Below, one piece after another: positions 31,511-42,000 of a DNA stretch of 64,000 nt; positions within the stretch are counted from its first letter, which is position 1, and the number at the start of each line of letters is the position of its first letter. The translations under genes were made by a program, and so were the position numbers. Below the pieces are notes generated by a model. That model had not been told where the DNA came from, made no database searches, and saw only the letters and a program-made list of their open reading frames with translations. The DNA is from Spiroplasma endosymbiont of Dioctria linearis. Its GTDB lineage: Bacteria > Bacillota_I > Bacilli_A > Mycoplasmatales > Mycoplasmataceae. The stretch is from NCBI RefSeq assembly GCF_964030865.1, contig NZ_OZ034984.1, forward strand, positions 620,001 through 684,000, in the 5' to 3' direction.

Positions 31511-31547
31511 AATAAAAAAAGATAACAAAATGTTATCTTTTTTTATT
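31511..31547. terminator. terminator of the ABC operon, 17-bp stem
   Basis: AATAAAAAAAGATAACA pairs with TGTTATCTTTTTTTATT around an AAA loop. On the minus strand it ends the ABC operon whose last stop is at 31598. It is symmetrical, so it can work in both directions. Confidence 0.85.
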
Positions 31548-31597
31548 AATAAACAAGTAAATTATATAACTATAATTTATATTTTATTATAAAACAA

Positions 31598-32524
31598 TTA
31601 TTTAATTAGTTCGTTATTTTCAAGAGCTTTATGAATCGATTCCATATTTATTGGTAATTTTATAAGGTTATTTAATGGTAAATTATTTTTAATTAAATAT
31701 AAAAATAAATAATTTATCTGCCTATAATTATCAACAGCTATAACCAAGGAATTCTCATAGTTATCATATTTAAAGGATCTAATATTTTCTTGTAATAAAA
31801 ACTCTCTAAATTTTTCTACATCAAATTGATCCTTAATAAATAATTTGTACTTGGAATAAATATTTAATGCTTCTTTTGAACCTTCAAATATTTTTTTCCC
31901 CTTTTCTAAAATAATATAATCATCAATGATATCTGAAATCTCATCAATATTATGAACAGTAATAATGATTGTTTTACCTTGATTCTTAAAATCTATTAAT
32001 AAGTTTTTAATTTTATTTCTTCAATACGAATCTAAATTTGCTCCTGGTTCATCCATAATAATTATTTCCGTATCTTTAATAAAACACAATATCAAATTTA
32101 GACGATTTTTCATTCCTCATGAGAATTCACTTATAATTTTATTTCTTGTTTCTCATAAATCAAAGAACTTTAGTCAATACTCAATTTTTGTTTCTCTATC
32201 CTTTTTATTTATTCCAAGAATTATGCACATGGTTCTTAAAAAGAAGACAGCATTAACACTATATAGTGAAAAATCTGTTTGAGTATAAAAACTAATTAGT
32301 TTATTAATTTTATAATGAGATATTTTTTTTCTTGATACCCCATTGATATAAATATCTCCTTTAAAATTTCTTATAGATCCAATTATGGAATTAATTAAAA
32401 CACTTTTACCACTACCACTAGAGCCAAGAATAGCTGTTATTTTTTGAGAATTAATATCCATATTAATTTCACCAATTTGATGAGTTTTAAATTTTTTTAC
32501 AAAACTTTTGATATTTATTTCCAT
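31598..32524 (-). CDS. ABC transporter ATP-binding protein with unusual signature motif
   Basis: A 308-residue ATPase. Walker A is G-S-S-G-S-G-K-S near residue 35-42, a Q-loop follows (FYTQTDFS), Walker B is IIIMDEPGANLD and the H-loop is ITVHNID. The signature reads F-S-W-G-M-K-N-R where LSGGQ-x-R is usual: the first Gly is Trp (coded by TGA) and the Gln is Lys. About 75 extra C-terminal residues (QFDVEKFREFLLQENIRSF) resemble the small domain of ABC-2 type ATPases. It is the last gene of the lipoprotein-permease-ATPase operon, 9 bases after the permease. Direction and substrate are unknown. Confidence 0.8.
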
Positions 32525-32533
32525 ATTTATATC

Positions 32534-34285
32534 CTAACTTAAATCGAATTTGCTATATCGATAACAAATCATTGCAAAAAATCCAATAGATAATAAAGCT
32601 TGAATAGCCAAATATATTCATGGCTTTGTATAATGGTTATAAGAATTTTTATCTATAATATTAAATTCATTTAATATAAAAGTGTAATTGCTATAATTTA
32701 GAAACATATTTTTTTGATTATTCAAATCAATTTTTGATTTTGAGCCATTTTTAAATCAAAAATCCTTATAAGAAAATCCTGATAACTCTGTATAATTATT
32801 TCAAATACCATTAAATAAATTTAAATTATTATATAAATCAAATTTACTTCTTGCAGAATAATAGTTATTTCATCCATCATTTTGAACATCAACTGAGTAT
32901 TTGGAAGCAACAATATACTTACTAGTGTAATTTATAAAGTACTCTTCCAATACCCTTGATGCTAGCATTAAAGGAAAAAATAAGTCATTTCTTATAAATG
33001 AATTTTCAATTGTTCCAGACTTTAAAGTCAATCCACTTTGTAAAGAAGTTGATGAATTTAAATTATATTTATAAATATTTGTTAAGTAATTTTTTTTAAA
33101 TACAGCGCTTATAGTTTTATTATCTTTATAAATTTTACTTTTGGATTCATCAATAAAAACAAATTCCTCAAAGTAATCACTTGTAAATTGTTGAAAATTT
33201 GGTAGATAGCTTTGAATACTATCTAGAAAATCACTTAAATCTCTTAAAATTAAGCTTAATTTCTTATCACTCTTTTCAGTGTCTTTTATTAATTCCACTA
33301 ATTTATCTTTTGAAATGAATATATTTTTTAAATATATTTCTGTATCAATTAAATCATCTGCTTTAAAGTCTTTCAGATCAGTCATGTTTGAACCAACAGG
33401 TAAATTTTTTATCTTTAAATTTTTTCCAGTAATTAATGTTTCCTCTTTTTTAATGATATTTAGTTTGCTTCAAAAGTTATTTATTCTTTTATTTATTGAA
33501 TCTTCCAAAAAAAAGTCTTCTTTAGTAAATTCATTTTCCTTAACCATAAATTCATTTAGAGCATACGATAAATATGGATATTTTATTTGATAGTTTAATA
33601 CATATTTTTGTAAGTCAAATGAGTCATATAAGTCACTTATTTTATAAATCTGTCCATTATTATAATTGAACTTTATTGTTCCTTGACTTTCTTTTGCTTC
33701 TATAAATTGACGAGGAATGTTTGAAAGAAAAGTAATAGATATTAATAGTGTACAAATAATTGTTGTAAACTGAATATTTGAAAATAATAAAAGTAGTAAG
33801 ATAAAAGCCATTAGAAAAAGTGAAGATACAAATGAATAGAGAAAAAAAGCTAAATTTAGTTTTGCAATTAAATTAAAATTTTCTGTTAATAAGTATCCAA
33901 ATAGAGTAATTAATAAAGTAGAAATTACTAAATTAAATAGAACCACAATATTTATTAAAGTATATTGACTTGTTAGCATTTTAACTCTTGAGACTTGATT
34001 TGCTAAAACTAAATACAAGAGTTTATTTTCTATAGAGTTAACAAAATAAAACTGCATGGACCTCAAAACTAAAAGAAAGATAAATAATGATATATAAATT
34101 AAAATATAAAAATTAAAAAATATAACTATTTGTTCTCCTGTTGTTAAAAAAAATAAACTAAGAGAAAAGAAAAATGGAAAAAACAATAATAATAAATTTA
34201 AAACTATAAATGATTTTTCATGAAATATAATTTTAAAATTAAATATTAACAATTTATTAAAGGATATACTATTTTGTATTTTCAT
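32534..34285 (-). CDS. ABC transporter permease with large extracellular domain
   Basis: A 583-residue membrane protein. Six or so hydrophobic segments lie in residues 1-205 (FIVLNLLLLFFPFFFSLSLFFL, FYILIYISLFIFLLVL, VVLFNLVISTLLITLFGYLL and others). About 330 mostly hydrophilic residues follow, predicted outside the cell, and the last ~25 residues hold one further segment (WIYLAIQALLSIGFFAMICY). That layout resembles ABC-2-type or bacteriocin-export permeases with an inserted ectodomain. It is cotranscribed with the lipoprotein upstream (18-base gap) and the ATPase downstream (9-base gap). I cannot assign the family precisely. Confidence 0.65.
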
Positions 34286-34303
34286 AATTTTTAAGTAAAA
34301 AAA

Positions 34304-36202
34304 TTAAATTTTACTTCTTTCAATTATTATTGAGTCATCTGCAAGAGGTTTTCCATATTCTTCAAATACAAAAACAATATTTAGGAAATTAAATTTTAAA
34401 AGTATTCCAGTTTTTCTTTCTTGATAACCTTTATATCTTCTAATTTGTTTATATCCATTTTCTGTTTTCTCAACATCTGAATAAATTCCAAATCAGTTTG
34501 TATCTGTTACACTTCCATTAGAATAATAATTTGTAAAGTATAAATTAAAAATTCCTTGATGACCATTCTCTAATAATTTATCTCTAAAATCAATTTGATT
34601 ATCATTTAATAAGGATAGACCTTTATTAACTGAGGCAACATAACTTCCATCACTCACTTTTTGTAAATTATCTCAAATATTTCCTTCAATTTCCTCATCT
34701 CTAACTTTACCACTAAAAGCAAATGGTGTTTGAAATTGACTACTTCCATTTAATATTGTTGATTCTCTTGTATCGAAAACATTTTGAAATGATTTTATAC
34801 CTTCAATAGTATTAAAGTAAATTGCATTTCCAAAAGATGTATCCTTAATTAAATTTTCCCCATTTAAATCCTTATTTTCAGCATTATCAATTGCTAAAGA
34901 GTATTTTATAGCCACACTATTTATTGGTAACTTATAGTTTGAGTTAATTACTAAAGATAATCCTTCAAGTGTAACTTTACCATTCGCCAATGAGTTTGTA
35001 TTTTTATTAACTCCGTTATAATTACTTTCTGCTAAAAAAGTTTTAAATAAAGTTTCATAGTTTTGATACATGGTTTTTAGATTTTTATTTAATAAACTAA
35101 AAGCATCTTTATTGACATTTTTTGTGCCATAATCTTTAAAGTTTACTTCATTTCCATTTTCCTCTATATTTATTAAAATTGATTGATTTGCATCTTTATA
35201 ATTTTGCCCATCCTTTTCATTTAGAAAAGCATTATAATTATTTGCTTCTACTTTTGAAGAAATTGAATTTTTTGAAATAGTTGGCTTATTATTAGATGAA
35301 AACTCTAATCCAATATTTATCTCGCTCAAATATTTATTTTTAATAAAATTTATAAATTCGTCTCTAAAATCAGTTGAAGCATAAATATTCTCTATTATCG
35401 ATGCTCTTTTTTTACTATTAAAAAAATCAAATATTTTATAGCTAGTTCTTTTATCCAAATTTAATAAACTATTTTGATAATCTAATCAAGAGAATTTACT
35501 TTCACTACTTAGGAAATCATTTTCAATATTTTTTTGAATTTTATCAATATTTTTTAATAAAACCTCATCATTTGTATAAGTAAAGACTAATGGAATTGTT
35601 GTATCAAAACTTTGCTTATTACCATCATTATTTTTAAATTGAATTGTGATTTTTAAATTAATTACTGTTGAAGATAAAAAGTAATTTGGATTTGACTCTT
35701 CATTTTCCTGTCAGTCTTTATTTGTATATTTAATATCAATAGAATTTTTATCAAAGTCCAATGAATCAACTACTTCATTATTTCAAATGATGACATTAAA
35801 CTTATCTGAAGAGTTTGCTAATTCATTTAATTTATTTCTTAGTTCAACTGTTCTTAAAATATTATTAAAGTCAGTTACAATATCATCTTTTAAATTTTCA
35901 GTTAAGTCTTCTCTGACATTTAAACCCTCTGGACTAGTATTTGTTCCATATTTTTCAATATTTTTTCTATTAAAAAAGTTATATACTCCATTATCATCAA
36001 TTAATCCTAGTAATTTATTTTTTTTAGAATTAATAAATGAATCCATAATCTCGCTTGATTGTTTTTTAAATTGTTCAATCAATTCCGAAACATCATTATT
36101 TTCTTCAATTGGAGGCTGTTTTTTATTTCCACAGGCAATAACTGAAGTTGTTGCAGAGGAAGCGATTCCTAAACCTGCTAATATAGTTAATAATTTTTTC
36201 AT
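34304..36202 (-). CDS. large surface lipoprotein of the ABC operon
   Basis: A 632-residue lipoprotein. Signal peptide MKKLLTILAGLGIASSATTS and lipobox V-I-A-C give acylated Cys24, followed by a hydrophilic Asn/Lys/Glu-rich linker. The mature part is rich in Asn, Ser and Phe, without repeats or motifs that I recognise. AAGGAGAAA precedes the ATG; an in-frame ATG 22 codons upstream has no ribosome site. It is first in an operon with a permease and an ATPase, so it may be a ligand-binding or accessory surface component. Its promoter appears to contain a 17-base poly-T tract. Confidence 0.7.
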
Positions 36203-36269
36203 TTTCTCCTTCACAAAAATGTTTGAAAAAAAATAAGTAAGTACTAAGCTCTTTGTTCTTAAAATCAAT

Positions 36270-36310
36270 ATTATCTAAAAAAAAAAAAAAAAAGCAAGGA
36301 CTTGCTTGTT
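36270..36310 (-). promoter_or_regulatory. hairpin + 17-T tract: terminator and possible length-variable promoter
   Basis: On the minus strand AGCAAG(TC)CTTGCT is followed by exactly 17 T residues (36293-36277) and then AGATAAT. As a terminator it ends the acyltransferase gene. It can also be read as a promoter: TTGCTT (36297-36292) as -35, a spacer of 15 T plus A (16 bases), and GATAAT (36275-36270) as -10, upstream of the lipoprotein operon. Poly-A/T promoter spacers switch surface lipoprotein genes in some mycoplasmas. Confidence 0.5.
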
Positions 36311-36347
36311 AAATAGCATAAAAAATAATTTTCCATTATTAACTTAT

Positions 36348-37328
36348 TTAATAGATTTTATATTTATCTCAAATTTTGAAAATGAGACTTGTTGTATATT
36401 TTGAAAATTTTTCAGAAGAATAACAAATAGGAACTGAAATAAGTGTTGTGCCAATTAAAATTATTAAGGCATATACTATATTTCTTATAAGAGCTGGACT
36501 AAAATTTAAGAAGTTATTATTAAATAATTTCTCCATAAATATTATTTGAATAAGATAATGAAATAAATAAACATATAATGATAATTTTCCTAGATAATCA
36601 ATAAATTTATTACTATACGATGGAATAGATAGGAAAATTAAAAATAATGGAATAGACATAAGAAATGTAATAATATTTGAGGTACTCATTGAAATTTTAT
36701 AATTTATTACATTCATATTGTAATACATAATAGGAATGTAAATTAGAAGAAATAAGAACATTGGAATAAGAAATTTTTTAATACCCTCTAAATTATAATA
36801 TCTCTTAATTCAGGCTCCAATTAAATAAAAAGTAATCATATAAAATAAATTAAACATTGTAAATACTTGTCCAAATCTATATAGAGAGGTTGTTGCAGAA
36901 GAAAAAATAAATAATAAGCATATTGATATAAATAAAAAAGTTGATGTGGTTTTGTTTACAAAGTCATTTAGATATTTAATAAATGGTTGTAATAATAAAA
37001 AGCATCAAATATACCATCAATCTCTACCACCAAGAAATAAATTATTTACATGATCAAGTATATTTGTAAAATTATTAATTGAAAGACAAACTATTGTATT
37101 TATTATTAAACAACACATTACAATCATAAAAAGTTTTAAAAAGTTATAATTTTTACTATCCACTTTAAAATATCCAGTAATAAGTATGAAAACGCTCATA
37201 GAAGCTCCAATAATTGGTTCTAAAAAAATAATATTTTGATATCCGAAAGCAGTTCAGTCATGATACAAAATAATTAAAAAAGCCATTAAATATTTAACCA
37301 ATTGTAGATTGCTGTTATTTCTTCTCAT
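36348..37328 (-). CDS. acyltransferase 3 family membrane protein
   Basis: A 326-residue integral membrane protein with about ten hydrophobic segments. The N-terminus, NLQLVKYLMAFLIILYHDWTAF, has the typical R/K-x-L-x-A-x-x-x-V-x-x-x-H layout of acyltransferase 3 proteins, with His23 as the presumed catalytic residue. GASMSVFILITGYF follows, where the family has FFxxSGY. The C-terminal LGKLSLYVYLFHYLIQIIF matches the family's last conserved block. Such enzymes acylate sugars of glycolipids, capsules or other envelope components. Its gene ends 38 bases before the hairpin and 17-T tract. No other envelope sugar genes are nearby. Confidence 0.75.
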
Positions 37329-37368
37329 AAATTCCTTTAAAATTTTATTTCACAATTTATTATATAGT

Positions 37369-37390
37369 AAAAGAGCACATAAATGTGCTC
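37369..37390 (-). terminator. terminator of the DJ-1 family gene
   Basis: GAGCACAT/ATGTGCTC, an 8-bp perfect stem with a very short loop, followed by four T residues on the minus strand. It directly follows the stop at 37394. Confidence 0.65.
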
Positions 37391-37393
37391 CTT

Positions 37394-37969
37394 CTAATAA
37401 TTAAATACTAAAGTCTTATGTAGCTCCAACATTTTTTCAGTTGAAGTAAAGTGATCAACTATTTGTAATGCAAATTGTAAAGCCCCCCCAATTGAACTTC
37501 CAGTAATAAAGTTTTTATCAGCAATTGCAGATATATGAGGTTTTTTAATTGCTTTTTCTAAATTAGATGTGCATCCAGGATAATGTGTAACTTCAATTCC
37601 ATCAACTAATCCCAACTTACCTAATATTTCTGGAGCAGCACAAATAGCTGCAATAACTTTATTTGCCTTTGCATGTTTTTCAAGTGAATTCATTAAAATT
37701 TCACTTTCCTTTAAATGATCAACACCAACTCTTCCACCAGGTAAAATTAAACAATCATATTCAGAAAAATTAATATCATTAATTAATTTATCTGCCATAA
37801 TTTCAATATTTCAAGCTCCCTTTACTTGTTTTGAATCATTAATTGATACTATATCAACAACAGGAAAACTTTTAGGAAATAATTTTTCTGCTCTTCTTAA
37901 AACATCTACTGTTGCAACAACTTCTGTATCTTCAAAACCATTAGCAACAAAGATAGCCACTTTTGCCAT
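37394..37969 (-). CDS. DJ-1/PfpI family protein
   Basis: A 191-residue protein of the DJ-1/ThiJ/PfpI fold. The first strand MAKVAIFVANGFEDTEVV carries the conserved Glu at residue 15-16. CLILPGGRVGVDHL forms the GG loop, and V-I-A-A-I-C-A-A-P-E (Cys near residue 110) is the nucleophile elbow. HYPGCTSN and GSSIGGALQFAL complete the family pattern. Members act as glyoxalase or deglycase-like enzymes, chaperones or redox sensors; which applies here cannot be told. The length is usual. It has its own terminator and divergent short spacer. Confidence 0.85.
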
Positions 37970-38037
37970 TTTTTATTCCTCTTTTCTTTTAATATTATAC
38001 TACTAATTTTTATATATAATATTTATAGGTGATTTCT

Positions 38038-38460
38038 ATGGGAACTATTAAAAATTTAATACTAGTAACAAAAATATTCAAAAAAGATAAAAATAAAGAT
38101 TTATTTAAAGAAAATAGTTCTTCAAAACTAATCCACAATCAAGAACTATTAGAAATAAATATAAGAACTATTAGAAATGCTTCTAAAAAATTTAGCTCAT
38201 TAATTTTTAAAGATAAATTTTCTCCAGAAAATGGTTTTAGACTAATTTATTCAAAAGGATTTAATTCTTTTGGTTTTAAAGAAAATATAGACTTAGTTAT
38301 TTGTGATGTTAAAAATAAAGTTATTGAAACTTATTCAAATTTTGGCCCTAACAAAATGACAAAATACTACAATAAGGCATCATCAATATATGTTTTAGCA
38401 AATAATATGAATCAATATCTTAATATCAAACAAAACGATTTATTGAAAATTTTAAAATAA
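38038..38460 (+). CDS. small hypothetical protein, DUF192-like
   Basis: A 140-residue soluble protein. The start ATG at 38038 has AGGTGA seven bases upstream; a GTG three codons earlier overlaps that site. The C-terminal half, FGFKENIDLVICDVKNKVIE then a proline and ASSIYVLANNMNQYLNIKQNDLLKIL, resembles the end of DUF192 proteins. In that family a short beta strand with an invariant aspartate is followed by Y-V-L-E-x-x-x-G and GD. The N-terminal half (KNLILVTKIFKKDK) is not like DUF192. The resemblance is weak and the function unknown. A 13-bp terminator follows at once. Confidence 0.5.
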   Translation: MGTIKNLILVTKIFKKDKNKDLFKENSSSKLIHNQELLEINIRTIRNASKKFSSLIFKDKFSPENGFRLIYSKGFNSFGFKENIDLVICDVKNKVIETYSNFGPNKMTKYYNKASSIYVLANNMNQYLNIKQNDLLKILK

Positions 38461-38486
38461 AATTGACTACCTAGGTAGTCAATTTT
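38459..38486. terminator. bidirectional terminator, 13-bp stem
   Basis: AAAATTGACTACC/GGTAGTCAATTTT with a TA loop, then ATTTTTT on the plus strand. It ends both the DUF192-like gene and the convergent 38496-39014 gene. Confidence 0.85.
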
Positions 38487-38495
38487 ATTTTTTAA

Positions 38496-39014
38496 TTATA
38501 TTTTATTGTTATCTTCCAAAGATTCTTGTTCAACTTTTGACCAAAAATCTACTGCTAACATTTTATCAACAAATTTAGTAGAAACATGCAATCCATTAAA
38601 ATAAAAGTGATTTTTATTATGATTTAAGCAAATATGAATAATTGTTAATGCTAAAAACCTATGATTTTCGTCAATTAGCTCTTTTGATGATTTTTGCTTA
38701 AATTCTAAGTAGTCATAATTTTTAATCAATAATTCTTTCATTGTTTCAATTCCAGGATTATTTCATGATGTTAATAGGTATTCTTTTAATTTAGCAATTT
38801 TTAATTTTCCTTCATTTCCTTTTGACAATCAATAATTAATTATTTTCTTTTCAAAAATCAATGCAAATTTCTTTATTCCCTCATCTAAAGTAGGGAAAAA
38901 ATATTGACTTGGTTCCAATTCCTCTTCAAGTTCAAAATGAATTAAAAGTCATGAAGTTGGAAATTTAACTACACCCAATTGATCTGAACTTAATTGATAA
39001 ACTTTTTCACTCAT
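38496..39014 (-). CDS. hypothetical protein
   Basis: A 172-residue soluble protein with no motif that I recognise. It has an acidic N-terminal third (HFELEEELEPSQYFFP) and is otherwise helical with many Lys and Asn. Notable blocks are WLSKGNEGKLKIAKLKEYLL and HICLNHNKNHFYFNGLHVS. It has no signal peptide and no membrane segment. It is transcribed toward the bidirectional terminator, and a moderate ribosome site (AAAGGAG) precedes the ATG at 39014. It probably belongs to a family limited to Entomoplasmatales. Confidence 0.6.
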
Positions 39015-39084
39015 ATTTAAACTCCTTTAATTTATAAAATTATATCATAATTATAAATTTTTCTTACTTCTCATTAGTTTTCTT

Positions 39085-42000
39085 TTATTTCATAAGAACT
39101 GAGGGAGATTTTTTTCTAATATTTTTAGTTGTTATAACAATTGAAACAAAGAATGAACCAAAAACAAGAATAATTGCCAATATTGGACTTCATCAAGTTA
39201 AACCAAATGGTATTGAACCAAGTTGTTTACTAATTACGTTAAATAATATTGATATTAGTGTGAAGTTTGCAAACACTCCTAATGCGTAGAATAATGCAGA
39301 TAATATAGTAACACTACCAAATGTATATTTAATAATTTTTCAATTTGAATACCCCAATGATTTCATAACAATCATAAATTTTTTATATTGATTAACGTAT
39401 AAATCATTTATTAAGGTAATTGTTAAAACCATAATTATTATTAATAAGCATATTGCCACAGTGGCTACACTTAAAATTATAGAAGATAATTGGTTTATTA
39501 GAGCTTTTTGCTGACCTAATAAAACTGTTGATTTCATTTCAAGTGTACTTGATCCATAATTATTTCCATTCATAGTATCTTGACCTGCTTTATAGTCTCT
39601 TGAAAAAGATGCTTGAGTTGTAATAAAATATGGTTCTTCTGCATTTGATAATATACCACTATACCACATACTTGGTCTAACACTTTTTTGAAAGTCATTA
39701 TCACCATAAATTAAATCTTTAATATTATTATCAGCTTTTTCACTAAAGTCATTTGGATTTATATAATCATATGTTTTGATGTCAACTCCATTAACATTAT
39801 AAGAACCAACAGGTTTCGAAGTGTCTTCATATTTTAAATTGAATGGAATATATTTTGAAATACCATATCCACTTAATATATTTACAATACTTTGATCTGC
39901 AATTACTATAGGCTTTCCATATACTCCAATTGACCCAATTTTTTTAAATTTTATTTTTTCAATATTTTTATTATTTGATATTCAATTCATTTCAACGTTT
40001 CCTAAAGTTATTGGCCCATCAGTTTCTCTTAGAGTTCTTGCAAAAAGGTTTTCATACCCTTTTGACATATATTCAACTGGAACTCCTGATAAGTTCTCTT
40101 GCTCACGTTCAAAATTTCCTGATGCATCATAATATAGAGAATAAGGTTTGAATGCAAAATACTCGCTATTATTGTCTAAATTCGGGTTAACTTTTGCTCA
40201 AGCTTTTCTAGTTTCTTCTGGAACAAAATCTGAAGCATCCTCTTGTCATCATTTACTACTATCTCTATTCCCACTCTGTTTCAGCTTCATAAAATTCTCT
40301 TTATAGATTGATGGAATAAACATTGTTATATTATCAAAAGAATAGTATGGTCTTATTTCAAAATCCAATTTTTCACCTTCTGGTGTTGGAGTTGAATTTA
40401 AATTGAAAAATCCATAAGCATTATCTTTAAGTTTTATATCATTTTCACTCTTAAATAAATTAAACCCAGTTTGATCAAATATTGGAGCATGTGTAAATTT
40501 ACTTGCAGATAGTCCATCCATATCAATAAAAGGTTTAGAACTAGATGAGTTTTTATATTTTAATCAATCACCATCATCATACATTCATGCCTCATTTGGA
40601 ATATTTAAAGCGTTTTCTCTTAATATAAGTCTATCTTTTTGAATTTTTGGACTTTCAAGATTATCTCAATTTTTATCTAATTCAAAATCTGTTTGTTCAT
40701 TTGAAATAACAGGAATAGTTAAATTTTTTCCATCATAAAATCTACTAATTTCTTTTAGTTCATTCGGTTCAATTTCTTCACCTTTTATTAATTGTTGCAA
40801 GATTTTAATTTGATAATCACTAATAAATAAATTTTCTCTATCATTCATAGTCATTTTATAAGCATTTTGAGTTGCTTGTAAACCAGTTAAGTCTAACTTC
40901 CTATTATTATTTGTCATAACATTTAGTCTTGTATAAAAGTTATCCACTCCTGGAATATATTTATTTATTTGTCAACCAAAAGCAAAATTATTAAGTCTAT
41001 TTTCTGATCTAGTTACATATTGTTTTATATATGAAGGTGTTTGAGCAATTATAATATTTACAATTTGCTCTTTTCAATCTCCCTCTGTTATTGATGAGCC
41101 ATCAATAAAGTTTATCAACAATTGTGGTAATCCATCAGTTAATAATCCAGATAGATCTTTTATTTTTTGTAATCTATCTTCAAAGTTTTCTAAATCAGGT
41201 GAATTAGAATGAATTGTTCATTCTAATATTTTTTGAATATCTGAAATTGAGATTCCTTTACCAACAAGTTGATTAATATTATTACCTAATAAACTTGCAA
41301 TTATTGCAATTAAAGAGTTTTGTTCACTTGAATTATTTCCTTCAGAACTAACTCCATTCATAAAATTATAAAGTCAATTTGCTTTTATTTGATTATTTTT
41401 TCCCTGACTTAACAAGATTTGAGGTATTGCTGAGTTGTCTGAAGGTGGTCCAAAATCAGATACGTTTTTAGATATTTTTGTTATTCCACTTCCAAAAATA
41501 TTATTGCTATCAAATAAGGATTTCTCATAATAGTCAATTTCTCTCGTTGGTGATAAAGAAGTTTTTGCTAAAGGCGCATTTCCTATTAATTCTCTATTTT
41601 CAAAATAATTAGAGTAATAAACATTTTTATAATAACTTCCTACCACATTTTGAACTAAACCTGGAATTGTTAAACCAAATGATACTAAAAAACCAGCAAA
41701 GAATACCGTTGTAGCTGAAAGAATTGTTTTAGAGAAACCAGAGGTTGCTAATTCTATACTAAATCTAGTAGAGAAAGATCTTTTTCTAAACATTTTATTA
41801 TTAATTTTGTCCACTCATTTAATTCTTTTAACTTTTTCCATTTTATACATAATTTCTAACGTCGGTTTTTTAACTAATAAAAACGCTGTAACAAATGAAA
41901 TTAAACATAAGAGTAATCCAAAAATCAATATAGATATTAGTAAGGCTAGCGGACTAAAAATAATTAAATCTGATTTCCCTGAAGAAAATTGCAAGAATAC

